A DNA stretch of 7,180 nucleotides from a bacterium (GCA_024695185.1 JAILIR010000038.1:1-7180), one strand, 5' to 3'. Shown: positions 1-6,155, counted from the stretch's first letter. Made by a program: numbers and translations. The notes: generated by a model not told the origin, from the sequence alone.

Positions 1-183
1 ATATGTTTTAGATGATAATTTGCTTGAAGAAATGTTTAAGTTCTTATCTCATATGTTGTTTAATCCATCATTCGATAAAAAGAATGTTAATGAAGAAAAA
101 AGATTGCTTCTTGATGATTATAACCAAGAATATGAGATAAGAACTTAAACATTTCTTCAAGCAAATTATCATCTAAAACATAT
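1..183. repeat. Perfect 54-bp inverted repeat with 75-base centre (fold-back)
   Basis: Bases 1-54 are the exact reverse complement of bases 130-183. Identity stops at the inner edge (55 is g and 129 is a, which do not pair), while the outer edge is cut by the window, so the arms may be longer. The right arm is the in-frame coding sequence of the minus-strand M16 gene (residues YVLDDNLLEEMFKFLSH). The left arm is the same coding sequence on the plus strand. The 75-base centre, read on the plus strand, continues the protein naturally, so it is the gene's own next segment in inverted orientation. I infer a fold-back chimera or a contig-end artefact. A real inverted duplication cannot be excluded from sequence alone. 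Confidence 0.93.
2..148 (+). pseudogene. Inverted fragment of the YfmF-like M16 gene
   Basis: The plus-strand frame starting at base 2 is open from the window edge to a TAA at 146-148. Its first 17 residues repeat the end of the genuine minus-strand M16 product. The next part contains NPSFDKKNVNEEKRLLL, which resembles the conserved M16/YfmF stretch 'NP.F......EK..L' that normally follows. So bases 55 to about 129 look like true coding sequence of that same gene, displaced onto the opposite strand. The frame then runs into the right arm antisense and stops. It has no start codon or ribosome-binding site of its own and is not an independent gene. Confidence 0.75.
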
Positions 184-473
184 CTTGGATTAACACCATC
201 TATAGATGCATCTATATATGTAGTTAAGCCTTCTTTTGCTGATGATATACCAAATGTTGCGCCATAAAGCATATCTAACTTTCTATTAATATCTCTTTTT
301 GTTAAATACTTGGTACTCTTTGATTCCATTACTCTTGATAAAAGTGTTCTATAACTTAAATTAGTTTCATCCACCTTATCACTTAGTACTACATCAATAG
401 TTATTTTTTTAAATTTTTTAGTTTTATAGATGTGTAAAGTTGCTTTATCTAGCGGTATTTTAGTATAACACAT
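87..473 (-). CDS. yfmF: YfmF-like M16 peptidase-family protein, N-terminal part, broken
   Basis: The start is ATG at 473 with AGGAGG at 485-480 and 6 bases between. Residues 1-114 look like the N-terminal domain of the M16B (insulinase-like) YfmF family: a beta strand with KKFKKITIDVV (about residues 19-29), then LLSRVMESKSTKYLTKRDINRKLDMLYGA (about 45-73), and a following hydrophobic domain core. No HxxEH zinc motif is seen, as expected for the YfmF partner, which normally pairs with an active YfmH-type subunit. In Bacillus this pair is linked to 5-aminopentanol modification of elongation factor P; that role is inferred here from family. The family is usually about 420 residues. Here homology ends at base 130, where the fold-back begins, and the last ~14 residues are antisense noise. 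It has its own probable promoter and is separate from the thr operon. Family assignment is good, exact role less certain. Confidence 0.75.
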   Translation of the reverse strand: MCYTKIPLDKATLHIYKTKKFKKITIDVVLSDKVDETNLSYRTLLSRVMESKSTKYLTKRDINRKLDMLYGATFGISSAKEGLTTYIDASIDGVNPRYVLDDNLLEEMFKFLSHILGYNHQEAIFFLH

Positions 474-497
474 AATAAACCTCCTATGAAATATAAA

Positions 498-515
498 GGT
501 GTAGATATCTACACC
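498..515. promoter_or_regulatory. 18-bp perfect palindrome, probable operator or 5' UTR hairpin
   Basis: GGTGTAGATATCTACACC is its own reverse complement. It lies just downstream of the TATAAT serving the M16 gene, so it would cover the predicted transcription start and the first transcribed bases. That is a typical place for a repressor operator. In RNA it could fold as a 7-bp stem with an ATAT loop. On the minus strand it is followed by TTTATATTT, so weak terminator activity for the degV transcript is also possible. I do not recognise the cognate regulator. Confidence 0.5.
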
Positions 516-522
516 AATATAT

Positions 523-531
523 ATTATAACA
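523..531 (-). promoter_or_regulatory. Extended -10 promoter for the M16 gene
   Basis: On the minus strand the sequence reads TGTTATAAT (531-523): a perfect TATAAT with the TGn extension that lets a promoter work without a strong -35. No good -35 is visible at 17 bases (TTGTTG occurs at only 14). The start of transcription would fall near 516. The -10 overlaps the stop codon of the upstream DegV gene (524-526). Confidence 0.55.
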
Positions 532-1384
532 CGATTTTTTTACAACAAGCGATAGCTAATGCCCCTGGTCCAATATGACATGATACAGATAGTGATAACG
601 GATCACAAATATCAACATGTCCTATTTCTTCTTCAACCATTTTAATAAATTCATCTGCAGTTCCTTTATCTAAAGTGTATGCAACATATAAATGAACATT
701 TTCAACTCCACCAAATAGTTCATTGACATCTTTTTTCATTTGATCAAGCATACTTCTTTTAGCACCCTTCATACCTCTAACCTTATCAAAAGCATCAAGC
801 TTTTCACCTTTGATTTGAAGTACTGGTTTAATTTTTAGTAGCTTTGCAAAAGTTGCGGCAGCGGCTGTAATTCTTCCACCTCTACGTAAATAATCAATTG
901 AATCAACTGTAATATAAATAGTTGATTCCATTTTTACTTTTTCAAGATAATCTTTTATTTCACTAGCTGAATATCCTTTATCTCTAAGTAACATTGCATC
1001 AAGTACTGATTGTTTTTGTGTAACAGATATTCTTTGATTATTAACAACAAATACTTTATTCTTAAATTCTTTTTCTTGTGATAAGAATGTTGCTGTTTCA
1101 CATGATTTAGATAATCCACTAGACATTGGAATATAAACTATTGCTTCATTTTCTTTTAGTTCTTTTTTCCACATATCCATTAAAGCACCTGCAGAAGGTT
1201 GACTAGTTAAGACAACAGCTTTTTCATCAAGTAAATTATAGAATTCTTCTTGACCTAAATTAATATCTTCTAAATAATCTTTTCCATTAATTGTAAATGG
1301 CATAGGAACTACAGGTACTCCTAATTTTTTTCCTTCTTCTTGCGTAATACCACTATTACTATCTGTCATAATACATATACTCAT
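524..1384 (-). CDS. DegV family protein (fatty-acid binding)
   Basis: A 286-residue protein, the usual DegV length. DegV/FakB proteins bind a fatty acid and, in Firmicutes with FakA, present it for phosphorylation so that host or environmental fatty acids enter phospholipid. Visible family marks in order: the N-terminal strand MTDSNSGI (6-13), TSQPSAG (60-66) and MSSGLS (87-92), which line the lipid-binding pocket, the conserved YLRRGGRI (165-172), and a C-terminal HIGPGALA (270-277). The start is ATG at 1384, with GGGGAGGA at 1398-1391 and 6 bases between. It begins 29 bases after asd, so it is probably the last gene of the thr transcript. No terminator other than the weak hairpin at 498-515 follows it. 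No FakA-type kinase is present here, so whether it acts in fatty-acid uptake is inferred from family. Confidence 0.93.
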   Translation of the reverse strand: MSICIMTDSNSGITQEEGKKLGVPVVPMPFTINGKDYLEDINLGQEEFYNLLDEKAVVLTSQPSAGALMDMWKKELKENEAIVYIPMSSGLSKSCETATFLSQEKEFKNKVFVVNNQRISVTQKQSVLDAMLLRDKGYSASEIKDYLEKVKMESTIYITVDSIDYLRRGGRITAAAATFAKLLKIKPVLQIKGEKLDAFDKVRGMKGAKRSMLDQMKKDVNELFGGVENVHLYVAYTLDKGTADEFIKMVEEEIGHVDICDPLSLSVSCHIGPGALAIACCKKIVL

Positions 1385-1413
1385 AGTGATTCCTCCCCTT
1401 CTTGTTTAATAAA

Positions 1414-2451
1414 TTATAACCTTTCAATTAGTTTTAAAGCTATTTGTACAGCATTTGTTGCGGCACCTTTTCTAACTTGGTCACCACAGCACCATAATGT
1501 AATACCATTTTCATTAATTAGATCACGTCTAATTCTACCTACATATACTAAATCTTGATCTGATGTAACAATTGGCATTGGATATAACTTATTGTCTACA
1601 TCATCATATAATTTACAACCATTTTCATTAGCAATAGCCTTTTTAACTACTTCTAAGTCTAATTTTTCTTCAGTAACTAAAGTTACACTAATAGAGTGAC
1701 TTCTTACTACTGGAACTCTTACACAAGTACAAGTTACATTTAATTCAGGTAAGTGCATAATCTTTCTACCTTCATTTTGCATCTTCATTTCTTCAGTAGT
1801 ATATCCATTTTCTAAGAATGAACCGATGTGTGGAATAACATTTCCAGCAATTTGATATTGGAAAGTCTTTGGTGTGCAATCATACTTATTAGCAATTACA
1901 CCAGTTTCATCATAAATCTTGGCTAAATCTTTCATTTCATCCATTAATTCAACTGGTCCAGCAGCACCAGCACCACTTGTTGCTTGGTAAGTTGAAGCAA
2001 CCATTGCTTTAATCTTAGATAATTTATTAATTGCATTAATAGCAACTAAAGTAATGATAGTTGAACAGTTAGGGTTAGAAATAACACCTTTGTTTTTAAA
2101 TACATCTTCTGGGTTGATTTCAGGTACTACTAGAGGTACATCAGCTTCCATTCTAAAAGCACTTGAGTTATCAATAAATACAGCACCAGCAGCTACGATG
2201 TCATCTTTAAATTCTTTAGCAATAGCATTACTTGCAGCACCAAGTACGATATCTAAGCCTTTGAATGCTTCATGGCAAGCAAGCTTAACTTCTACTTCGC
2301 CACCATTAAATGGTATTTTTTTACCTACACTTCTTTCAGAAGCAAGTAATCTTAATTCATTAATAGGAAAATTGTATTCTCCTAAAACCTTTAACATTTC
2401 ACGTCCAACAGCTCCTGTTGCACCTAAAATACCTACATTAAACTTTTTCAT
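1414..2451 (-). CDS. asd: Aspartate-semialdehyde dehydrogenase
   Basis: A 345-residue protein of the expected length. It reduces aspartyl phosphate with NADPH to aspartate semialdehyde, the branch point to threonine, methionine, lysine and diaminopimelate. The N-terminal Rossmann loop GATGAVG is at residues 10-16. NSSAFRM (95-101) is the family phosphate/cofactor region. The catalytic Cys is C129 in SNPNCST (125-131), followed by STYQATSGAGAAG (153-165) with Q156. RVPVVRSHS (245-253) holds the substrate Arg and the catalytic His H252. All key residues are present, so it should be active. The start is ATG at 2451 with GGAGGA at 2465-2460 and 8 bases between. The gap from the ACT gene is 16 bases, which supports co-transcription with thrC and thrB. 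Confidence 0.97.
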   Translation of the reverse strand: MKKFNVGILGATGAVGREMLKVLGEYNFPINELRLLASERSVGKKIPFNGGEVEVKLACHEAFKGLDIVLGAASNAIAKEFKDDIVAAGAVFIDNSSAFRMEADVPLVVPEINPEDVFKNKGVISNPNCSTIITLVAINAINKLSKIKAMVASTYQATSGAGAAGPVELMDEMKDLAKIYDETGVIANKYDCTPKTFQYQIAGNVIPHIGSFLENGYTTEEMKMQNEGRKIMHLPELNVTCTCVRVPVVRSHSISVTLVTEEKLDLEVVKKAIANENGCKLYDDVDNKLYPMPIVTSDQDLVYVGRIRRDLINENGITLWCCGDQVRKGAATNAVQIALKLIERL

Positions 2452-2467
2452 TTTTAATTTCCTCCAT

Positions 2468-2899
2468 TTATTCTACCGCAACTAATCTTACATTTGCTAC
2501 GATAGGTATACTTTCTATTTTATCTAATAATTCCTTTAAACTTATTTCCATTTGTAATATATCTACTGTCGTAGTTATATATGCATAATTATGGATTGGT
2601 GTATCTTGATGAATAGTGACGATATTACCACTATTTTTCGCAATACAATCTAATACAGCTGATAAGCTACCAGGATTATTATCAACTTTAACTGACAAAA
2701 TGATTTTTTTGCCATAATAATTACTAGGGCTATAAACAAAGTCCTTGTATTTGTAGAATGTAGATCTACTGATATTCATTTTTTTACATGCATCACTAAC
2801 GCTTATTTTTTCAATTTCAATAAGCTCTTTAGCTATAACAACATCTTCATAGCTTTTAGGTAATACACTTTTATGTACGATAAGATAATCATTCTTCAT
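2468..2899 (-). CDS. pheB: ACT domain-containing protein, PheB/UPF0735 family
   Basis: With the ATG at 2899 the product has 143 residues, close to the roughly 147 of B. subtilis PheB. The N-terminal part has a helix-turn-helix-like segment with ISVSDACKKMNISRSTFYKY, a hallmark of this family. The rest is an ACT domain beginning KIILSVKVDNNPGSLSAVLD, where ACT domains commonly bind amino acids. No chorismate mutase or dehydratase domain is fused to it. I prefer the ATG because AGGTG (2910-2906) sits 6 bases upstream; a GTG at 2908 lies inside that ribosome-binding site and would add only three residues. It overlaps thrB by 11 bases, indicating coupled translation. An amino-acid-sensing or regulatory role in threonine synthesis is inference from context. 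Confidence 0.88.
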   Translation of the reverse strand: MKNDYLIVHKSVLPKSYEDVVIAKELIEIEKISVSDACKKMNISRSTFYKYKDFVYSPSNYYGKKIILSVKVDNNPGSLSAVLDCIAKNSGNIVTIHQDTPIHNYAYITTTVDILQMEISLKELLDKIESIPIVANVRLVAVE

Positions 2900-3749
2900 A
2901 AATAGCACCTACATTATCTTCTTCTAGAATTCTAAAATCCCATTTTAAATCATTTAATTCACTATAATCTAGTTCATCTTTAAATATTATTATCATTGTT
3001 GAACCTGACCCACTCAAAAATACTGGTAGATTTCTTGTTTTCGCAAACTCTTTAATCTCTTCAGCACCTTGAATTAAAGGTAATCTGTAAGGTTCATGCA
3101 TTTTATCAGATAATATGTCTTTAATTAGATTTAAATCTCCGCTTAAGAAAGCGTAAGGTAGATTTACTAATCTAGAAGTATTATATACGATATCCTCATA
3201 GCTTAATTCATGAGGAAGTCTTCTTCGTGATTCTTTAGTGCTTATTTTTAGTGGTGGAATACACGCTAAAAATCTTAGTTTTTCATTTACGGTATACTTA
3301 ATTGTTTTTACAATGTTCGTATCTGTAACATAGCTAGCCGTTAGTCCACCATATATTGCTGGTGTGACATTATCAGGGAAGCCTTCAAGATATGTAGCGA
3401 TTTGTAACATATCTTCTTTTTTCAAAACATCACCTAATAATTTATTAGCTGCCATAACACCAGCTACCACGCATGTAGCACTACTACCTAAACCTCTTGT
3501 GTTAGGTACATCACTTTTAACTAGTTTAATTCTTGCTTTTATTTCGTTCTTATGAGCATATTCATATGTTTTCTTCATAGAAATACATATTAAATTATTC
3601 TCATTAGCATATTTTTCATCAAAACCTATGAATTCCCATTTATCACTTTTATCAATTTCAAATTCATTATAAATATTTAGTGCTAAGCCTAAAACATCAA
3701 AGCCAGGCCCAACATTTGCGCTTGTTGCGGGTACTTTTATTTTCGTAAT
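2889..3749 (-). CDS. thrB: Homoserine kinase, probable ATT start
   Basis: A GHMP-family kinase that phosphorylates homoserine to O-phosphohomoserine, the substrate of ThrC. Reading from 3749 gives 286 residues, normal for the family. The N-terminus has KVPATSANVGPGFDVLG (5-21), the first conserved GHMP block. The ATP-binding loop is GLGSSA (86-91), followed by EGFPDNV (122-128), and the C-terminal glycine motif LSGSGST is at 245-251. No ATG, GTG, TTG or CTG lies between the in-frame TAA upstream and the conserved VPATSAN block. The first standard ATG (3578) would delete residues 1-57, including that block. The best start is ATT at 3749-3747, 5 bases after GAGGAG. The gene overlaps the end of thrC by 13 bases. 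The usual His of EGHPDN is Phe here (F124). Confidence 0.93.
   Translation of the reverse strand: MTKIKVPATSANVGPGFDVLGLALNIYNEFEIDKSDKWEFIGFDEKYANENNLICISMKKTYEYAHKNEIKARIKLVKSDVPNTRGLGSSATCVVAGVMAANKLLGDVLKKEDMLQIATYLEGFPDNVTPAIYGGLTASYVTDTNIVKTIKYTVNEKLRFLACIPPLKISTKESRRRLPHELSYEDIVYNTSRLVNLPYAFLSGDLNLIKDILSDKMHEPYRLPLIQGAEEIKEFAKTRNLPVFLSGSGSTMIIIFKDELDYSELNDLKWDFRILEEDNVGAIYEE
2906..2910 (-). promoter_or_regulatory. Ribosome-binding site deciding the ACT gene start
   Basis: AGGTG on the minus strand, inside the end of thrB, stands 6 bases before the ATG at 2899. The alternative GTG start at 2908 is part of this same AGGTG and has no good Shine-Dalgarno of its own. Confidence 0.6.
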
Positions 3750-5161
3750 AAATTCTCCTCTAAATATTTATGAGCTTCATCTATTGTTGATGGATGATTA
3801 GTTCTAATATTCTTTCTAATTTCAGTGATAACTTTAGGAATATCTGTATTACTCTTTTTACTTACCATATCAATTAAATCAAATTCATCTAAACTACTAT
3901 CTAAGTCTAATGCTGAAGAGATAGATTTAATGAATTTATAAGGGCTTGCTGTAGATAGGATTACTGTTTGTGTATTATCTTTAGTAGCATCTACATATTT
4001 ATCATATACACATTTAGCTACAGCTGTATGTGGATCAATTAAATACTTGTTAGTATCAAATTCCTTTTTGATGGCTTTAAGTGCTTCACTATCACTTGCA
4101 TAATCAGCATAGAATTCATCATATGTTTCATTTGATTTAAATTCACCCTTAGTCTTTAAATCATCCATATATTGTTTTACCTTATTTTCATCCTTTGATT
4201 TGAAATATAATAATCTTTCTAAGTTAGATGAGATTAAAATATCCATTGATGGAGAAATAGTTTTTAAGAATTCACGTTTTCTATCATATAATCCTGTATT
4301 AAAGAAATCAGTTAATACCTTATTAATATTTGATGCACAGATTAATTTATTAATAGGTAATCCCATTTCTTTTGCATAGTATCCAGCAAGGATATCACCA
4401 AAATTTCCTGTTGGAACACAGAAATTGATTTTATCTCCAAGCTTAATTGATTTATCTTCTACTAATTTAAAATATGAGTAGAAATAATATACTACTTGAG
4501 GTACAAGTCTACCAACATTAATAGAGTTAGCACTACTTAAACCCTTAAAGTTTTCTCCGAAAACCTTCTTAACAAATGTTTGGCAATCATCAAAATTACC
4601 ACTAATAGCAAATGTATGAGCACTGTTTGATTCAAATGATAACATTTGTTGTTCTTGAATTTTTGATACTCCACCATTAGGATAATAAACAATAATATCT
4701 ATTCCAGGAACACTACTAAAACCACTTAAAGCTGCACTACCAGTGTCACCACTAGTTGCGGTTAAAATAGTCGTCTTTTCAGTTACATTATTTTTCTTTT
4801 TAGCAACCTCTAGTAAATAAGGAAGTATTGTTAAAGCAACATCCTTAAATGCTAATGTTGGTCCATGATATAGTTCAAGATAATGATAACCATTTATTTT
4901 TTTAACATTAACAACTTCTTTTGTATCAAACTTATTATTATAAGCACTATCAAGGCAATAATCTAATTCACTTTCCGTATAGTCAGGTAATAAGGCTTTT
5001 AAAATTTCTTTAGCCATCTCTTTATATGTCTTACCACATAAAGATTTATAATCTATTTTTGGTATTTGTTTAATAATATAAAGTCCACCATCATCACTAA
5101 TGCCTTCAATAATAGCCTTAGATGCAGTGATACTTTTTTTACATCTTGTTGAAGAATACAT
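3737..5161 (-). CDS. thrC: Threonine synthase
   Basis: A 474-residue PLP enzyme that converts O-phosphohomoserine to threonine and phosphate. The length and the N-terminal extension (MYSSTRC...GISDDGGLYI, residues 1-29) match the long E. coli/yeast-type class. The PLP lysine is K106 in HGPTLAFKDVAL (99-110). The phosphate/PLP loop TATSGDTGSAAL is at 134-145, and YYPNGGVSKIQEQQM (159-173) is another signature of the family. All expected active-site features are seen. The start is ATG at 5161, with GAGG 8 bases upstream. It is the first gene of the operon, with a probable promoter just upstream and thrB overlapping its end. No T-box or long leader fits in the short upstream region, so control is more likely by a DNA-binding protein. 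Confidence 0.97.
   Translation of the reverse strand: MYSSTRCKKSITASKAIIEGISDDGGLYIIKQIPKIDYKSLCGKTYKEMAKEILKALLPDYTESELDYCLDSAYNNKFDTKEVVNVKKINGYHYLELYHGPTLAFKDVALTILPYLLEVAKKKNNVTEKTTILTATSGDTGSAALSGFSSVPGIDIIVYYPNGGVSKIQEQQMLSFESNSAHTFAISGNFDDCQTFVKKVFGENFKGLSSANSINVGRLVPQVVYYFYSYFKLVEDKSIKLGDKINFCVPTGNFGDILAGYYAKEMGLPINKLICASNINKVLTDFFNTGLYDRKREFLKTISPSMDILISSNLERLLYFKSKDENKVKQYMDDLKTKGEFKSNETYDEFYADYASDSEALKAIKKEFDTNKYLIDPHTAVAKCVYDKYVDATKDNTQTVILSTASPYKFIKSISSALDLDSSLDEFDLIDMVSKKSNTDIPKVITEIRKNIRTNHPSTIDEAHKYLEENLLRK
3755..3760 (-). promoter_or_regulatory. Ribosome-binding site for thrB, supports ATT start
   Basis: GAGGAG on the minus strand, inside the last codons of thrC, is followed by AATTT and then ATT ACG AAA ATA AAA GTA CCC. 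The 5-base spacing marks ATT at 3749 as the initiator. ATA at 3740-3738 would be 14 bases away, which is too far. Confidence 0.7.
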
Positions 5162-5189
5162 AATTATTACCTCACTTTCATTATTGATA

Positions 5190-5218
5190 ATTATATTATA
5201 TATAATTAATTAATGCAA
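5190..5218 (-). promoter_or_regulatory. Probable promoter of the thrC operon
   Basis: On the minus strand, TTGCAT (5218-5213) and TATAAT (5195-5190) are separated by 17 bases. A second, overlapping TATAAT at 5200-5195 would give only 12. The -35 is weak (TTG matches only), so an activator or extra contacts may matter. Transcription would start near 5183, leaving a leader of about 20 bases with the thrC ribosome-binding site in it. Confidence 0.5.
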
Positions 5219-5230
5219 GAAATTTCGTAA

Positions 5231-5250
5231 TTGTGAAAACACTTTCACAA
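5231..5250. promoter_or_regulatory. 20-bp inverted repeat upstream of thrC, candidate operator
   Basis: TTGTGAAA-ACAC-TTTCACAA, with perfect 8-bp arms. It is centred about 57 bases upstream of the predicted thrC start of transcription. On the minus strand its core TGAAAGTGTTTTCA matches the CcpA cre consensus (TGWAARCGYTWNCA) except that the central C is T. The half-site TTGTGAA is also that of Rex operators, but the spacer is 6 instead of 4. The arms could also form a hairpin, but no T-run follows it on the minus strand. Confidence 0.5.
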
Positions 5251-5276
5251 ATAAAAACGGCTATTTTAAGCCGTTT
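5249..5276 (-). terminator. Intrinsic terminator of the recN-kinase-membrane protein unit
   Basis: The minus strand reads AAACGGCT-TAAAAT-AGCCGTTT (5276-5255), a perfect 8-bp stem with a 6-base loop, followed by TTTTTAT. The stop codon of the membrane protein gene (5277-5275) overlaps the stem. It separates the upstream transcript from the thr operon. Confidence 0.85.
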
Positions 5277-5586
5277 ATATTAAGAATAGGAATACGGAAA
5301 AGCAGATTAATAATATACCTAAAACTACTAACATTTTCCAAACAACTATACTATCATAGTCTAAATCAACTTTGTTTCCTTGTCTTTTAACTACTATTCC
5401 TAGAGTAAAGAATAATACTCCAGATAAGGCAACTATAACCTTACATAGGGGTGATTCATAAGGACTCTTAGTAATAGTAGCAACTAAGATGTATGCGATT
5501 AATAATCCTACTAAGCTTAAGGTAATTATAAATCTGGGTAATTGAAATTCTTTTTCTACTGGGCGTCTTATTCTTCTATTTTTCAT
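5275..5586 (-). CDS. Small three-helix membrane protein, unknown function
   Basis: A 103-residue protein I do not recognise. The first 13 residues are strongly basic (MKNRRIRRPVEKE) and would be cytoplasmic by the positive-inside rule. Three hydrophobic segments follow at about residues 18-38, 47-66 and 80-103, the last ending at the C-terminus without a tail. A loop with KRQGNKVDLDYDS joins helices 2 and 3. There is no signal peptidase site or enzymatic motif. The start ATG overlaps the kinase stop as ATGA, and no good ribosome-binding site precedes it, so its translation probably depends on ribosomes leaving the kinase gene. This tight pairing suggests the two products are needed together, but the function is unknown. 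It is followed at once by the terminator. Confidence 0.82.
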   Translation of the reverse strand: MKNRRIRRPVEKEFQLPRFIITLSLVGLLIAYILVATITKSPYESPLCKVIVALSGVLFFTLGIVVKRQGNKVDLDYDSIVVWKMLVVLGILLICFSVFLFLI

Positions 5587-6155
5587 AATGATTCAATGTA
5601 TTTTACAATTACATCTACACATTTTTCTACACCTATTCTACTATTTAATGTTAAATCGTAGTTAGATGCTTCACCCCATTTTCTATTTGTATAGAAATTG
5701 TAGTAATCCTTTCTTTTCTTATCTACTTTCTTAATAGCCTTTAACGCTTTAGTACTTTCAAATTTATAGAACTCAGTAGCTCTTTTAATTCTTTCTTCAA
5801 TTGGCGCAGTAATAAAAATAGATACAACATTATCTCTATCCTCTAGTACATAGTCAGCACATCTACCAACTATTACACAACTACCATTATTAGCAATTTC
5901 TCTAATAGCATCAAATTGAGCTAAGAAAACTTGTTGATTAATAGGTAGTCCACCTTGGAATACAGAATACATCATACTATTAGGTATTTCATCATTAGAT
6001 TCAATAATAGTTTGATTCATATCTCCTTTTTTACTTGCTTGAATAATTAATTCCTTATCATAGCATGGAATATTTAATCTTTCAGCTAAAAGCTTACCAA
6101 TGAATCTTCCACCACTACCATACTCTCTACCAATACAAATAATAACATCCTTCAT
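5583..6155 (-). CDS. Cytidylate kinase-like family P-loop protein
   Basis: A 190-residue protein of the cytidylate-kinase-like (AAA-type P-loop) family, soluble and cytoplasmic. The nucleotide-binding start is ICIGREYGSGGRFIGK (6-21), the distinctive P-loop variant of this family. IVGRCADYVL (95-104) and FITAPIEERIKRA (114-126) are further family blocks, and a basic stretch KKVDKKRKDYY (142-152) resembles the lid arginine/lysine region. The true substrate is unknown: members of this family are not standard Cmk. The start is ATG at 6155, 7 bases after AAGGAGG. The upstream ATG at 6161 is only one base from that site and is unlikely. It lies 26 bases after recN, in the same transcript, and is coupled to the membrane gene behind it. 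Confidence 0.87.
   Translation of the reverse strand: MKDVIICIGREYGSGGRFIGKLLAERLNIPCYDKELIIQASKKGDMNQTIIESNDEIPNSMMYSVFQGGLPINQQVFLAQFDAIREIANNGSCVIVGRCADYVLEDRDNVVSIFITAPIEERIKRATEFYKFESTKALKAIKKVDKKRKDYYNFYTNRKWGEASNYDLTLNSRIGVEKCVDVIVKYIESL

Noticed and set aside
1..183. Phase-variable invertible switch (54-bp inverted repeats around 75 bases).
   Set aside because: Inverting the centre restores the protein only as far as NQEYEIRT and then meets a TAA, so neither orientation gives a full M16 protein. The arms are ordinary coding sequence of the gene, and no recombinase is nearby. A fold-back artefact explains it better.
498..515. Strong intrinsic terminator of the degV transcript.
   Set aside because: The stem is only 7 bp with an ATAT loop, and the following tract is TTTATATTT. 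It is better placed as an operator over the next gene's start of transcription.
1340..1558. Plus-strand open frame of 72 codons.
   Set aside because: It is antisense to the ends of degV and asd, both of which have strong family motifs, and it resembles no known protein.
2054..2485. Plus-strand open frame of 143 codons.
   Set aside because: It is antisense to the N-terminal half of asd, including the active-site region. It is low complexity (Ser/Ala/Leu/Thr) and an artefact of asd codon use.
2906..2908. GTG start for the ACT protein.
   Set aside because: The GTG is part of the AGGTG ribosome-binding site for the ATG at 2899 and has no good site upstream.
3364..3555. Plus-strand open frame of 63 codons that looks hydrophobic.
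   Set aside because: It is antisense to the GHMP motif region of thrB. Its hydrophobicity reflects the complementary codons.
5231..5250. Exact Rex or CRP site.
   Set aside because: The half-sites fit, but the spacers do not: 6 bases in place of 4 for Rex and 8 in place of 6 for CRP. Kept only as a candidate operator.
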